NCBI GenBank assembly: GCA_963822145.1
Contig: CAWGGG010000001.1
Location: 558,001-622,000, forward strand
Direction: 5' to 3'
Source of the DNA: UBA5072 sp963822145
Lineage (GTDB): Bacteria > Bacteroidota > Bacteroidia > Bacteroidales > UBA10428
Length of the DNA stretch: 64,000 bases
How positions within the stretch are numbered: position 1 is the first letter of the stretch; each line of letters starts with the position of its first letter. The position numbers and the translations under genes are program-made. The notes under the pieces are model-generated. The model did not search any database. It saw only the letters and a program-made list of their open reading frames with translations, and was not told the DNA's origin. Of the stretch, positions 18,315 to 27,651 are shown one piece after another.

Positions 18315-19310
18315 CTATTCCTGTACCGATGAAACCACCTCAAATACCGCCAGTCTTATTCTGAATTGCATTGAATTTAGGTTTTCCAGGACAGAAACCA
18401 GTATTTTATCTTTCATCAGTTTATTTTCCCAGATCAGGCCTTCGGGTTGGATGTCCCGGGTATCCAATACTTCATTTAAATAACGGTACAAACTGCTTCC
18501 GGCTTTACATTCCTTCTGAAGCATGGTCCTGAAGTCATTAATCTCGCTTTTCAGCCCGGTGATTGGAATCAGGTCAATTTCAGGCCTGCTGTCCTTGAAG
18601 CGGATTGCCTGTAAGTCCGCATGATCTCCATTCTTAAATACCTTCGACGTATTGCCAGAATACCTGATCAGGAGGGATCTCTTTATCGTGTCAATTTGTG
18701 CGCACAGCTTATCCGCCTCCGCTACGATCATCCTGCTATCGGCTTTTTGTTCAGAACCTGATAGGGTATCTCTTGCTGATTGGTTTAGAATCCACAAGGC
18801 GTTTTCAGCAAGAACAGCTGTCTTTTCTTCCATGTTGTATGCCGATCGCACATAAGCATCTGTGATATTGCGGCTTACACTCAGGGTGAGCAGTGCCGTG
18901 ACGGAAGCATAATAGCCAAAAAAGAACATGACCGCCAGAAAGTGTCTGTAATTGATCAGCTTTTCTTCCGGACTTGAAAATAAGAAAACCGGTAAAAGCA
19001 CCAAAAATGGGAGCGGAAAACTAATAAGCAACAAAGAGCCCGCATAAGGCCAGTGCATTACTTTAAACAAGACAGCCAATAGATTTATGTCCACAATTAC
19101 GGCCGTCAATACATAAAATATCCTTAATCGTTTGTTGGATTCCGCCTTATAAAGACTCCCTATGGCAAGAGGTATAAAGGCAAGGGCCAGAATGGCCAGT
19201 CCGGCAATCAGGAGTATCCCTGCACCGGCCCAGTGCTGAATTTTGAACAGACAGCCGCAGGTTGTTACAATGCATGCCATGATGCCGAGGTAATATATTT
19301 TGTTTTTCAT
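18315..19310 (-). CDS. Membrane protein with two GldL-like FKxxHW hairpin repeats
   Basis: 331 aa, no known family that I can name. Residues 1-50 and 61-110 form two helical hairpins exactly 60 residues apart, each with a GldL-type motif: FKIQHWAGA at 22-30 and FKVMHWPYA at 82-90. A fifth helix (about 125-143) leads to LSVSRN (143-148), then a long helical, probably periplasmic or cytoplasmic tail. In GldL of the gliding/type IX secretion motor the same motif carries Lys27 and His30, but the acidic residue of GldL helix 2 (Glu49) has no counterpart here. It lies 23 bp after its larger paralogue, in an operon headed by a PadR regulator. Function unknown. Confidence 0.75.
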   Translation of the reverse strand: MKNKIYYLGIMACIVTTCGCLFKIQHWAGAGILLIAGLAILALAFIPLAIGSLYKAESNKRLRIFYVLTAVIVDINLLAVLFKVMHWPYAGSLLLISFPLPFLVLLPVFLFSSPEEKLINYRHFLAVMFFFGYYASVTALLTLSVSRNITDAYVRSAYNMEEKTAVLAENALWILNQSARDTLSGSEQKADSRMIVAEADKLCAQIDTIKRSLLIRYSGNTSKVFKNGDHADLQAIRFKDSRPEIDLIPITGLKSEINDFRTMLQKECKAGSSLYRYLNEVLDTRDIQPEGLIWENKLMKDKILVSVLENLNSMQFRIRLAVFEVVSSVQE

Positions 19311-19333
19311 GATTCTGTGGTTATAGGTTGATT

Positions 19334-20671
19334 TCAGATACCCGAGGATTGTGAATGTTTAAGTTGCAGGAGCGCTGTTTGTTCAGCCAGCAGGATATTC
19401 AACTGCAGGTAAGAGAGCTGGTTAATGGCAAAGGGGAGGGTTTCCGGGTTTCCTGCTGACTCCGTACCATTTTTTAACGTGCTTTGAATAAGTGCCTGGT
19501 AACGGGTATCGGACGAGATTGCCAGCATTTCCTTTTCGAATTTTCCAATCATGTCCGCCATCCTGTTTTCCTGTTCATTTTCGTCAGGAAGCGGATCGTT
19601 GCCGCTGCTATTCTTTTGGTTTTTAATGCCCGTTTCTATTTTGACACTATGAATGTAAGTGAACAGTTCATCAGCCGAGTTTTTAACCGGGGGAGCTGCG
19701 GGGTTATCCTTCAATTCCGTAAAAAGTTCGCTGTTTCGTTCCTGTAAGTATTGGATGTCCGATCTGATAAGATCTCCGGTTTCGTAAGCTGAGGCCATTA
19801 CATTGCGCGACACGTTAAGGGAAATCAGCGTTGTGGGTACAACAAACCATATCAGCGCCACTACAAGAAACACAAAACTGCCTGCAATACTTTTCTGCTC
19901 TTTATAGACCGCCCTTGTATACAAAGGAAAGGCTACAAATACAAGCAGTATTGCCCCGATCAGCATAAGCGTACCGGCCAGTGGCCAGTGCATCGCCTTG
20001 CATACGAAAGCGGCCAGGTAAATCATCAACCCTGTAAAAGCAATGACAAACACATATTTCGGAACTGTCACTTCCTTTCCTCTTAGTTTATTGATCATCA
20101 TCATGGGCAGGAATACAAGAGCGATCAGTGCAAATCCCAAAATAAGGGCAATAGTTGAGCCCGGCCAGTGCATTATTTTGAAGAGGAAGGCGATCGCCAC
20201 AAAAAACGTCCCGAAGAAGCCCACGAAATGGGTCCACTTTTTGGTGCGGTTGCTGACATCCTTATAACTTACATAAATGGCACTGGGTAAAAAAACAAAC
20301 GATAGCACAAAGAATCCAAGTACCAGTAAAATGCTGGCACCGGGCCAATGTTCAATTCTAAAAAGCGAACCGATGGCAATAATAATGGGTGCAATTACAC
20401 CCGATGTTTTCATGGTGTTTTTCATGATCCGGTATTTTTTATCGATTAAATAAAGGGTTTCCTCCTGAATGCGCTCAAGTCCGCCTATCCCGATCCTTGC
20501 TTTTACTCTTTCATAGGCTTTCACAAACGACAATCCTTTTTGCATTTCAAATTCGACATCGCAGCAAATATGGTCGATCAGATCATCCTGTAAGTGAGAA
20601 TACGTAAGTCCCGCTTTCTCAATTTCCCTCTTCACCAGGTCAATATTCGCTATGCTAAGAATGTTTTCCAT
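19334..20671 (-). CDS. Membrane protein with HAAS-like prefix domain and three GldL-like hairpin repeats
   Basis: 445 aa. Residues 1-85 form a soluble helical domain (DDLIDHICCDVEFEMQKG) resembling the HAAS/permease-prefix domains that typically accompany PadR regulators. Three 60-residue hairpins follow, with motifs FRIEHWPGA at 104-112, FKIMHWPGS at 164-172 and CKAMHWPLA at 224-232, so the period is exact. A further helix leads to SLNVSRN (284-290), placed 64 residues after the last motif just as in the downstream paralogue, and then a hydrophilic tail. The second helix of every hairpin lacks acidic residues. The gene lies 29 bp after padR and 23 bp before the paralogue. A sensor or regulated membrane complex is one possibility; there is no direct evidence of function. 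Confidence 0.75.
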   Translation of the reverse strand: MENILSIANIDLVKREIEKAGLTYSHLQDDLIDHICCDVEFEMQKGLSFVKAYERVKARIGIGGLERIQEETLYLIDKKYRIMKNTMKTSGVIAPIIIAIGSLFRIEHWPGASILLVLGFFVLSFVFLPSAIYVSYKDVSNRTKKWTHFVGFFGTFFVAIAFLFKIMHWPGSTIALILGFALIALVFLPMMMINKLRGKEVTVPKYVFVIAFTGLMIYLAAFVCKAMHWPLAGTLMLIGAILLVFVAFPLYTRAVYKEQKSIAGSFVFLVVALIWFVVPTTLISLNVSRNVMASAYETGDLIRSDIQYLQERNSELFTELKDNPAAPPVKNSADELFTYIHSVKIETGIKNQKNSSGNDPLPDENEQENRMADMIGKFEKEMLAISSDTRYQALIQSTLKNGTESAGNPETLPFAINQLSYLQLNILLAEQTALLQLKHSQSSGI

Positions 20672-20700
20672 GTCAGACTGTCTTTACCGGCAATGGTTGT

Positions 20701-21054
20701 TCACGAATTGGTAATTAAACCCGGTCGCAGGTTGGATTTTAAAAACATCCCCATCACATCGAGATACTCTTCGAGTTCCTGGATTTTTTCCCGGGCAAAA
20801 CTTTCGCCCTTGGGTGTGAGTTTATAATAGATCCGGGTCCGGTTATTGAAGTTTTCTGATTCCGTAATCACCGAACCTTCCATCTCGAGCTTATGAAGCA
20901 CCGGATAGAGCGCCCCATAGGTGAGCTTTATCCTGCCCGATGTGAGCTCTTCCACCAACCGGGTTATTTCATAGCCGTACATCCGGCCGTTTTCAGTGAG
21001 CAGCTTCAGCACGATCGATCGCAAGGATCCTTTTAATAGTTCAGTAGATATCAT
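20701..21054 (-). CDS. PadR family transcriptional regulator
   Basis: A winged-helix repressor of 117 aa with the PadR core: LKGSLRSIVLKLLTENGRMYGYEI, then RIKLTYGALYPVLHKLEMEG for the recognition helix and RIYYKLTPKGE for the wing. The start is placed at MISTELLKGS. The upstream extension of the same frame is Tyr/Ile-rich AT sequence that overlaps the promoter. It heads a three-gene run with the two GldL-like repeat proteins, and a perfect inverted repeat covers its own promoter, pointing to autoregulation. Confidence 0.92.
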   Translation of the reverse strand: MISTELLKGSLRSIVLKLLTENGRMYGYEITRLVEELTSGRIKLTYGALYPVLHKLEMEGSVITESENFNNRTRIYYKLTPKGESFAREKIQELEEYLDVMGMFLKSNLRPGLITNS

Positions 21055-21078
21055 ATTTAATAGTATTAGATATATTAC

Positions 21079-21123
21079 AATCTTATATACGTAAATATAA
21101 TATATAAGATTCTTATATGTCAA
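21079..21123 (-). promoter_or_regulatory. padR promoter with overlapping inverted repeat (probable operator)
   Basis: On the minus strand TTGAC (21123-21119) and TATATTTA (21099-21092) are 24 bases apart, the spacing seen for gpsA and purE. A perfect 11-bp inverted repeat, AATCTTATATA at 21079-21089 and TATATAAGATT at 21101-21111, flanks the -7 box with 22 bp between arm centres. A further half-site-like TCTTATATGT lies at 21111-21120. PadR proteins bind such AT-rich dyads, so autorepression is likely. Confidence 0.55.
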
Positions 21124-21206
21124 GAAAAAATCAATTTTTTTGACGAAAAATGTTTCTGATAAAAGATTATGTGGTATAGCCAGGCAATTGGAAAAACAAG
21201 CCTGCT

Positions 21207-22754
21207 TTATGCAATGTTTGCAGCGGAGTTAGATCCGGAACCATTGATGATCTCCTGCACAATCCTGGTAACGGTTCTGAAATCAATTTTCCCGGTACTC
21301 ATCATGGGTAACTCCCTGATAATGACAAATTGTTTCGGAAGGGCAATATTGGGTAGCTCTGTTCCCATCTTTTTAAGAATCTCCGTCTTGTTTACTTCTA
21401 TGGTTACTGTTGCGATAATTGATGCACCTTTTTTTTCATCTGACACTTCAACGACACAGCAGGATACTCCCGTTGGAAGGAACTTTTCCAGGGTATTCTC
21501 TACCTTGACCAGGGAGACCATTTCCCCTCCAACCTTGACGAATCTTTTAAACCGGCCTGCATGCCAGAGATATTTATCTTCATCGAGGTAACCCATATCT
21601 CCGGTATTATACCAGCCGTCTACCAATGACTCAGCAGTAAGCTCAGGATCATCATAATATCCCTTCATTACCAGGTCCCCTTTTACCAATATTTTACCAA
21701 CTTCCCCGGTCTTGCATTCTTCTCCCGTCTCAAAATTCTCAATCCTGACCTGCACATTTGGAATGACCTTTCCGGTACTTCCGGGTCTGTTAAACTCGTG
21801 TGAATTGACTGAAATTACAGGAGATGTCTCGGTGGCACCATAACCCTCAAGAAGGGTAACCCCATGTTTCTTAAGGTACCCTTCCCTGAGGGTATCCGGA
21901 CATTTATCAGCTCCTGCCACCATTAACCTCAGTGTTTTAAAATCTCCGGGGTCGGATTTATGGAGATAACCCCAGAAGAAACTTGGTGTACCCACCATGA
22001 TCGTTGGCTTTTCATCCCGGGCAATCTGGCTAATGGTTTGAAAATCGAGCGGATTGGCATAGGTCACCATGGTCATGCCGTAATAGAACGATACCCATAG
22101 ATTTACTGTTAACCCAAAGACATGGAAGAAAACAAGATTTGCCAGAATTATATCTGACCCACTGATATGTACATAATTGCCAAAATTTTCAATGTTGGAA
22201 GTAAGATTCCGGTGACTCAGCTGCACTGCTTTTGGATCTTTTTCACTTCCACTTGTAAATAAGATGGCAGCGGTTTCATTCTCATCGCCTTTATGAATAC
22301 TGTTGAGGATGGTATTTACCGGAAGTTTTGTTTTCAATGCCGCTTTTAGTTTATCAAACAGGCCGACACTTGCCATGATATCTTCAATCATTACCATGCC
22401 CTCGATAACCGGACATCCTATCTTCTCCAGCAATGCTCTGGAAGTAATAATAGTTTTGAATCTGCATTTTTTCTGTGCATATTTTGCGTTGCCCTCTGCG
22501 CCTGTTGAATAGTTTATCATAACCGGTATTCTGCCGCTCATCAGTGCGCCAACGGTAGCCAATGCACAACCGGCAGATGTTGGTATCATAATGCCTATAA
22601 AACCTGCTTCATACTTTTTAAATTTTGAGCAAAGGATCAACGCTCCAATCAAAGCCCTGGAATAGGGAACATTTTTCTGCGTTGTTTTGTCGATGATTGC
22701 AAGCTTTTGGGAGTGCTTTTTTGCCATTCTGACAAACTGCTGATGAAGTAACAT
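21207..22754 (-). CDS. AMP-binding acyl-CoA/acyl-ACP synthetase
   Basis: A 515-aa adenylate-forming ligase that activates a fatty acid with ATP and transfers it to CoA or ACP. The phosphate loop is LFTSGSEKDPKAVQ. The adenine motif GYGATETSP, the hinge region YNTGDMGYLDEDKYLWHAGR and the C-terminal lysine in MMSTGKIDFR are all present. The beginning MLLHQQFVRMAKKH resembles the synthetase half of Aas (lyso-phospholipid acylation). It is transcribed towards the padR promoter region with about 150 bp between, and stands alone. Confidence 0.88.
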   Translation of the reverse strand: MLLHQQFVRMAKKHSQKLAIIDKTTQKNVPYSRALIGALILCSKFKKYEAGFIGIMIPTSAGCALATVGALMSGRIPVMINYSTGAEGNAKYAQKKCRFKTIITSRALLEKIGCPVIEGMVMIEDIMASVGLFDKLKAALKTKLPVNTILNSIHKGDENETAAILFTSGSEKDPKAVQLSHRNLTSNIENFGNYVHISGSDIILANLVFFHVFGLTVNLWVSFYYGMTMVTYANPLDFQTISQIARDEKPTIMVGTPSFFWGYLHKSDPGDFKTLRLMVAGADKCPDTLREGYLKKHGVTLLEGYGATETSPVISVNSHEFNRPGSTGKVIPNVQVRIENFETGEECKTGEVGKILVKGDLVMKGYYDDPELTAESLVDGWYNTGDMGYLDEDKYLWHAGRFKRFVKVGGEMVSLVKVENTLEKFLPTGVSCCVVEVSDEKKGASIIATVTIEVNKTEILKKMGTELPNIALPKQFVIIRELPMMSTGKIDFRTVTRIVQEIINGSGSNSAANIA

Positions 22755-23053
22755 AAAGACAGGTATTGGTTAAAATGAGTTTCTCCAGAAAAGCAATATA
22801 ATGATTTATTTCAGACTATTTCAACCTGCATCAGAAAATGATCTTTAACTGTAACAATAAGCATCTGTCAGTCACCATTTTAATTAATATGAGTGTCGGG
22901 AATCATAGACAAAACATAGTTATTCTGAATTGGGCAGTATTTACAAAAAAATCCCAACCGGGAAATGTCTGGGAGCTTTCATAAACATTTCCGGATGGTA
23001 TGGTACCAGCGGCATCCAGATACCCTAACACAGTTCATTTCTTTGTTTCCAGA
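22755..23053. other. Intergenic region without recognisable gene
   Basis: AT-rich sequence upstream of the acyl-CoA synthetase. It contains no convincing reading frame, repeat or RNA fold that I can see. A 71-codon frame starting near 22965 has no coding character. Confidence 0.5.
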
Positions 23054-23235
23054 TCATTTTTCTGTGTCTACAATTTCTATTGTCACATCGCCCCAAAGTA
23101 ATCCCCTGTACAGGGCAAATATATCCCACCAATGTTTTGGGTCACTATCTCTTTTATCGCCGGAGATTGGGCCTTCATGATGTTTAATGCAAAAACTGCA
23201 ATACATAATAATAAAAGGATCTTAAATGTTTTCAT
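23054..23235 (-). pseudogene. Small secreted peptide gene, apparently frameshifted
   Basis: One frame from ATG 23233-23235 encodes a good signal peptide (MKTFKILLLLCIAVFALNI, then MKAQS) and stops after 50 codons at 23083. The overlapping -1 frame runs on to a stop at 23054 and has protein-like composition: DSDPKHWWDIFALYRG followed by LLWGDVTIEIVDTEK. Joining the two near the run GATAAAAGAG (about 23158) gives one exported peptide of roughly 60 aa. The second frame could alternatively start on its own ATG at 23204-23206 (50 aa). No family recognised. The break resembles those in neighbouring genes. Confidence 0.4.
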
Positions 23236-23499
23236 AGCTTGCTGGTTTTAAGGTTTTTAATAAAAATTAACCCTAAGTTAATACCAGGCTTCTCCAGTCT
23301 TTTTGCATTTAAAATAGAAATCATTGCATTTTTTTTGCGACTTTTTGCACTTTTTGCACATGCTCCTGATTATTTGAGGGAAATGCTCCTCGAACTTATT
23401 GTGAAGTAAGAACTGGCCGGGATTGAATCATTGAACTTTTTCCTTCAGATCAATTAACCGCGTGCCGATCTTTTTACTTCCTCATAATGAGCGGTCAGC

Positions 23500-25445
23500 T
23501 TAGGTATAGGCGAAGGGGGCTGAATCCCGGGCTGTCTGAAGAACCTCCAAGGCTTCCTTGCTCAGCCTTCGTTAGAAAGGCCCCATCCTTTGAAATCCAT
23601 GTATCTATAATAATCAACCTTATTGGTTGCCAGGGTCATGGCTTCGTCCATAAGGGAAGAGACTTCATTTAGATTCCGGTTATTCTCAATCAGGAAATTG
23701 GCAAGAATACCCATTCTTTCAGGATTCTCCGGTTCCAGTGACAGCGACTTCCGGAAATATTCCTCTGCTTTGTCTGGTAAACCTGCCCCTTCGTATACTT
23801 CAGCCACTCTCCTGTCGATATGTGCCTCAGGGGATTCATATCTTTTATGATGCACTGTAACCAGCATTTCAATATACCGGTTTGCCGCTAAGGAATCCTT
23901 TTCAGCAAATGCCAGAATGGCTTGTCTCATGATCCTCGGCCCATCATCGGGAATATACTTTTCCGATAACTTATACAATTTCCTTTCTTTGCTAAACTGA
24001 CCTGTTTTATGATATGCCAGGCCAAGTTCCGTGTATGCTGAATTATTTCTCATAAAGTCCTTTCCCCATTTACGGCATATTTCCAGGTTTTTTTCCAGTT
24101 CCGGGATGGCCTTATCTTGTTTAATCATTATGTGATCCCGATCGGAGGTATCTTTGAATGATCATAATTGCCGGATCTGACTTAGATATCTGATTGCTTC
24201 CTCGGGAGGTTCAAAATTGGTAGCATAAGCCCAGCTTGCCCATAGCTGCTCATCGTATGAAAAATGATCTCTTTTATTATAATACCTTACCACCCATTGA
24301 TAATTCTGCTCCCGCATACCCATATTTGAATAAGCGGAAGAAAGTCCCTGCATCGGATCAAAAATTTGAATCGGCCCCAGGACTTTAAATACCAGGTACC
24401 GTGTGTCGGCCCTGCCAAAAGCAGATGATCCATACATACAATACCGGATGGCTTCCGGAGAGTTCGTATTGGGTATACCGTAATGATTCCAACGCCTGTT
24501 ATCGTGTATCAGTTTGGAAATGAGCAGAAAATTCTTCAGTTTCGTTGAAATTGTATCGATAATCTGAAGGATATTTTCTTCGTTATAGAACTTCTCTACA
24601 GCAAAGGATTTTACAACCTCCTTTGACTTCGTATCGGGGAGTTCCACATCAATCCGGAGGATTGAAGCTGCCTTTTTGATGCTGCCATATATAAACAGGC
24701 TTGCCAGCTTTTGAGAAATTACCTGCAATTCCAGCGAAAGAGCGCGTATTGGGTAATCCCCCTGGATTCCAGCAGGGCATTGATGGATTCTTTCTGCCTT
24801 ACTTTCAGTTCTTTATAATTGGATAAGGTGGATATCAGGCACTCCTGTATACCCCCCTGCCAGATGTTCCATGAGGTATCACGGGTCATATTGTAAAAGG
24901 GCATGACTGCAATGGAAATCCTGCCGTCAGAGGACACCAGGTCATCTGACCAGCGTGTATGATGAAATGCAGGGTAAAGCAAAAACAACGAGGTTCCGGC
25001 AAGAAAAAGAATGAAAAGAAGGGCAGGCCAATACTTTCTGATATCCATTTTAACCTGTCGGGGAGGGATGTCCTCTACAGGTAAAAATGCAGTTTCTGTA
25101 ACCTCATTATTGATTTTTTGGTCATCCCGGGTGGATGGCCAAAATATTCATGAAAGCATTTATTAAATAAGCCAGGCTGCTGAACCCCACCTTGTAAGCA
25201 ACCTCTGAAGCGGTAAGCTCTTCCTTTTGAAGTAGCTCCATTGCTTTATGCAAACGCACTTCACGGATATACTGGGTAATTGTTTTTTTGTTTATTGCAT
25301 GAAGTTTCCGGCTTAACCTGTAACGGCTAAGGGATGACCTTTCAACCAACTCTTTTACGCCAAAATTTTCATTGTCCAGGTTTTCCAGGATAATTTCAGT
25401 AAGCCCGTTGAGAAAAAGCTGATGGTTGTTTGTGGCTTCAGGCAT
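23500..25445 (-). pseudogene. Degraded AraC-HTH / TolB-like / TPR regulator
   Basis: Consecutive pieces of one protein of about 640 aa lie in order in different frames. They are an AraC helix-turn-helix (25445-25122), a membrane helix with a TolB-like domain beginning ISIAVMPFYNMTRDTSWNIW (25048-24719), the rest of that domain (24728-24162), and TPR repeats (24128-23562). A tail, LSKEALEVLQTARDSAPFAYT, ends at 23500. The HTH continues past its stop in another frame as CFHEYFGHPPGMTKK, and the TolB domain continues across the break near 24735. At least three frameshifts and one in-frame stop are needed, more than an assembly slip would explain. It was probably a membrane-bound one-component regulator of the type common in Bacteroidota. 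Confidence 0.85.
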
Positions 25446-25545
25446 GAAAGGAATAATTAATCACGGACCATACCGTCGCAACTCAAATATATTGAATTAT
25501 ACTTATTTCCGCCACAATTGTTTCAACGCTTTCCTCCAAAAATAG

Positions 25546-25564
25546 CCCCTCCTTTCGGGAGGGG
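25546..25564 (-). terminator. Rho-independent-type hairpin after the sulfatase-maturase locus
   Basis: CCCCTCC (25546-25552) pairs with GGAGGGG (25558-25564) over a 5-base loop. Read on the minus strand, the stem is followed by CTATTTTTGG, a short T run, about 45 bases after the end of the maturase reading frame. Confidence 0.6.
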
Positions 25565-25606
25565 TGGATTGTTTTGACAGGAAGCATGGATGTAATGTGC
25601 TTGGTG

Positions 25607-26744
25607 TTATTTGTGCTTACAAGCCCTCGCCACCTCCTCTACAAACGGCCGGCAATGGTTGAAGAATTTCCTGTACCCGGCACACAGGTAGTTCAATCCC
25701 GGTTCCCCGTCAGGGGTACGTGATGAACCTGTTTTTCGGGCATTCCCCGTTGCACATGTCACGCACTTCACAATCAATACAGTATCGGGGCAGGGTATTC
25801 AGCTTCGCCTGGCCGAAGGCTTTTTGTTTATCGCAATCCAATAAATCCTCCAGGGGAAAATCCCGGATATTGCCCAGGCGGTGCTCCGGAATAACGAAAT
25901 GATCGCATGAAAAGAAGTCACCGTTGTGTTCCACAACCGGTACACCTCCACAGACAGGTTTGAAGATGCACAGGGTATGTTCCTGCTTAAAAGCCCGGCG
26001 CAGGGCTTCTTCAAAAATCTGGACCTTTACCTTACCGATATCCTTTTGCAGCCACTCGTCAAAGATGAGGCATAGAAAGCTGCCAAAAGCTTCCGCAGTA
26101 ACGGATCTGTTGCTTACAACATCCGTAGGGGTTTTCAATTTTTCAACAAGGGGGATGAAGGTGATGTATGGCGTTCCCAACTGCCTGAAGAACCTGTATA
26201 ATTCCAGCGGATATTTTACGTTTTCAGCATTTACCACACAGAGGATCTCCGCGTCAATGCCATGCATGACCAGAAGGTCGTTCCCCTGCATCACGCGTTT
26301 AAAGGTGGGGCTGCCATCCCTGGCCCTGCGAAACAAATTATGCAATGCTTCAGGGCCATCCAAACTTAAGCCGACCAAAAATTCCTCGTCGGCGAAAAAG
26401 CTGCACCATGCCTCGCTGAGCAATGTCCCGTTCGTCTGTATGCCATTGATGATCCTTTTCCCCGACCGATTAAATTTTTTCTGCAGCAAAACGGCTTTCC
26501 TGTAAAAATCGAGTCCGGCCAGCAAGGGTTCCCCGCCATGCCACGAGAAGGAAATGATCGGACCTGTAGTGGCATCGATATGCTGCCGGATATAAGCTTC
26601 AAGAATGTCTTCCCCCATGCGGAAAACCTTATCACCGCCAAACATATTGGATTTGTCAAGGTAGTAACAGTAAGCACAGTCCAGGTTGCAGGCCGGGCCG
26701 ACTGGTTTTATGAAGATCTGAAACTCACGGTAAAAACCGTCCAT
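25607..26744 (-). pseudogene. Anaerobic sulfatase-maturating radical SAM enzyme, frameshifted near the C-terminus
   Basis: Family role: radical-SAM oxidation of a Cys or Ser in sulfatases to formylglycine. The SAM cluster motif CNLDCAYC has Cys19, 23 and 26, followed by WHGGEPLL and the SPASM-type cysteines in VCGGVPV, SCDHF, CIDCEVRDMCNGEC. The main frame stops at 25710 just after PKNRFITYP. The sequence DGEPGLNYLCAGYRKFF continues in the next frame to a stop at 25607-25609, as in full-length family members. One surplus base near 25722 restores about 379 aa. The lost tail carries a cluster-ligand cysteine, so activity is doubtful unless the shift is a sequencing error. No sulfatase gene lies in the window. 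Confidence 0.85.
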
Positions 26745-26846
26745 ATGACTCAGATGGGTAATGAGCAGGATATAAATGTAGTTTAATTCCTGAAATCTGT
26801 AATCACCCCCGCTTGAAATTCATGAAAACTAAAAGCTATGCCTGTC

Positions 26847-27548
26847 TCACAGGTTAAATTCCAGACCGGCCATCACCCGGGGCATAAACATGGGCTGCCT
26901 GATCGCTTTATCCGCATCCCGGTAAGTGAAGGGCTCACCATTGTTCTGATTGTCATTTTCCGGATTAATGTTATCATTATTCGGACTGTACGAGGTATCA
27001 TGCCCGGTCAATGTACTGGGGAAATAGGAATCCAGTCCGTAGGCTAACTCAAAATTAATATTCCGGGTAATTTTAAAATGATGCTCGATGTTTCCACCAA
27101 CTCCCCATTGATGTGATGTCACATCAAAAACCTCATTTCCTCCCACATAGTCGAAATGTCCACTGAATGTGGAGAACCTTGGGCCAAAAACGATAAAGGA
27201 ATTGCTGACTCCAAAAATCTGTTTCGGCAGCATAAAATCAAGCCTGAAATCCGTGGACCTGCCTTTCTTTTCGGGCACACCGTTCGTGGCATCATTAATG
27301 AATATCCGTCTGGCATCCGCTGCATTCCCCGGATCGAGAAGTGTATAGCCCATACCGAAACGAAGTTTGAATGGGAAATTCCGGGAAAGTTGGTAAGCCG
27401 TCAAGCTGGCTTGTACCCCGAAACCGCGGTTATATCCTGTAATGATGCTGGCTGAGAATCTGGACGGGCTGATGGACTGGTCCTGGGCATGGATCCAGAT
27501 GCCCGGAGCTATAAATAATGAGAGTAATACTGACCAGGTGTATTTCAT
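26847..27548 (-). CDS. Outer-membrane beta-barrel protein
   Basis: 233 aa with a signal peptide ending near residue 21 (WIHAQ). Alternating aromatic strand segments follow, and the protein closes with VMAGLEFNL, a terminal beta-signal with a hydrophobic last residue. It looks like an eight- to ten-strand barrel of the general PorT/OmpW-like kind; no specific family recognised. A polar, Asn-rich loop (residues about 185-210) should face outward. It is downstream of the two plug-domain proteins on the same strand, separated by about 100 bp. Confidence 0.65.
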   Translation of the reverse strand: MKYTWSVLLSLFIAPGIWIHAQDQSISPSRFSASIITGYNRGFGVQASLTAYQLSRNFPFKLRFGMGYTLLDPGNAADARRIFINDATNGVPEKKGRSTDFRLDFMLPKQIFGVSNSFIVFGPRFSTFSGHFDYVGGNEVFDVTSHQWGVGGNIEHHFKITRNINFELAYGLDSYFPSTLTGHDTSYSPNNDNINPENDNQNNGEPFTYRDADKAIRQPMFMPRVMAGLEFNL

Positions 27549-27651
27549 CTTGCTGCTTATTTAATAAAACGACTGAATCTTAAAAGAGTCATTTTATTAA
27601 CGCGCAATTCATAAAGATATTTCCCGAGCGGAAAATTTTCCGGAGGCAGTA

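Noticed and set aside
18315..20671. Calling the two repeat proteins GldL orthologues
   Set aside because: They lack the helix-2 glutamate, have several hairpins instead of one, and no gldK/gldM/gldN genes are near.
22965..23180. 71-codon frame on the plus strand
   Set aside because: No signal peptide, no domain and odd composition; it overlaps the better-supported small peptide on the other strand.
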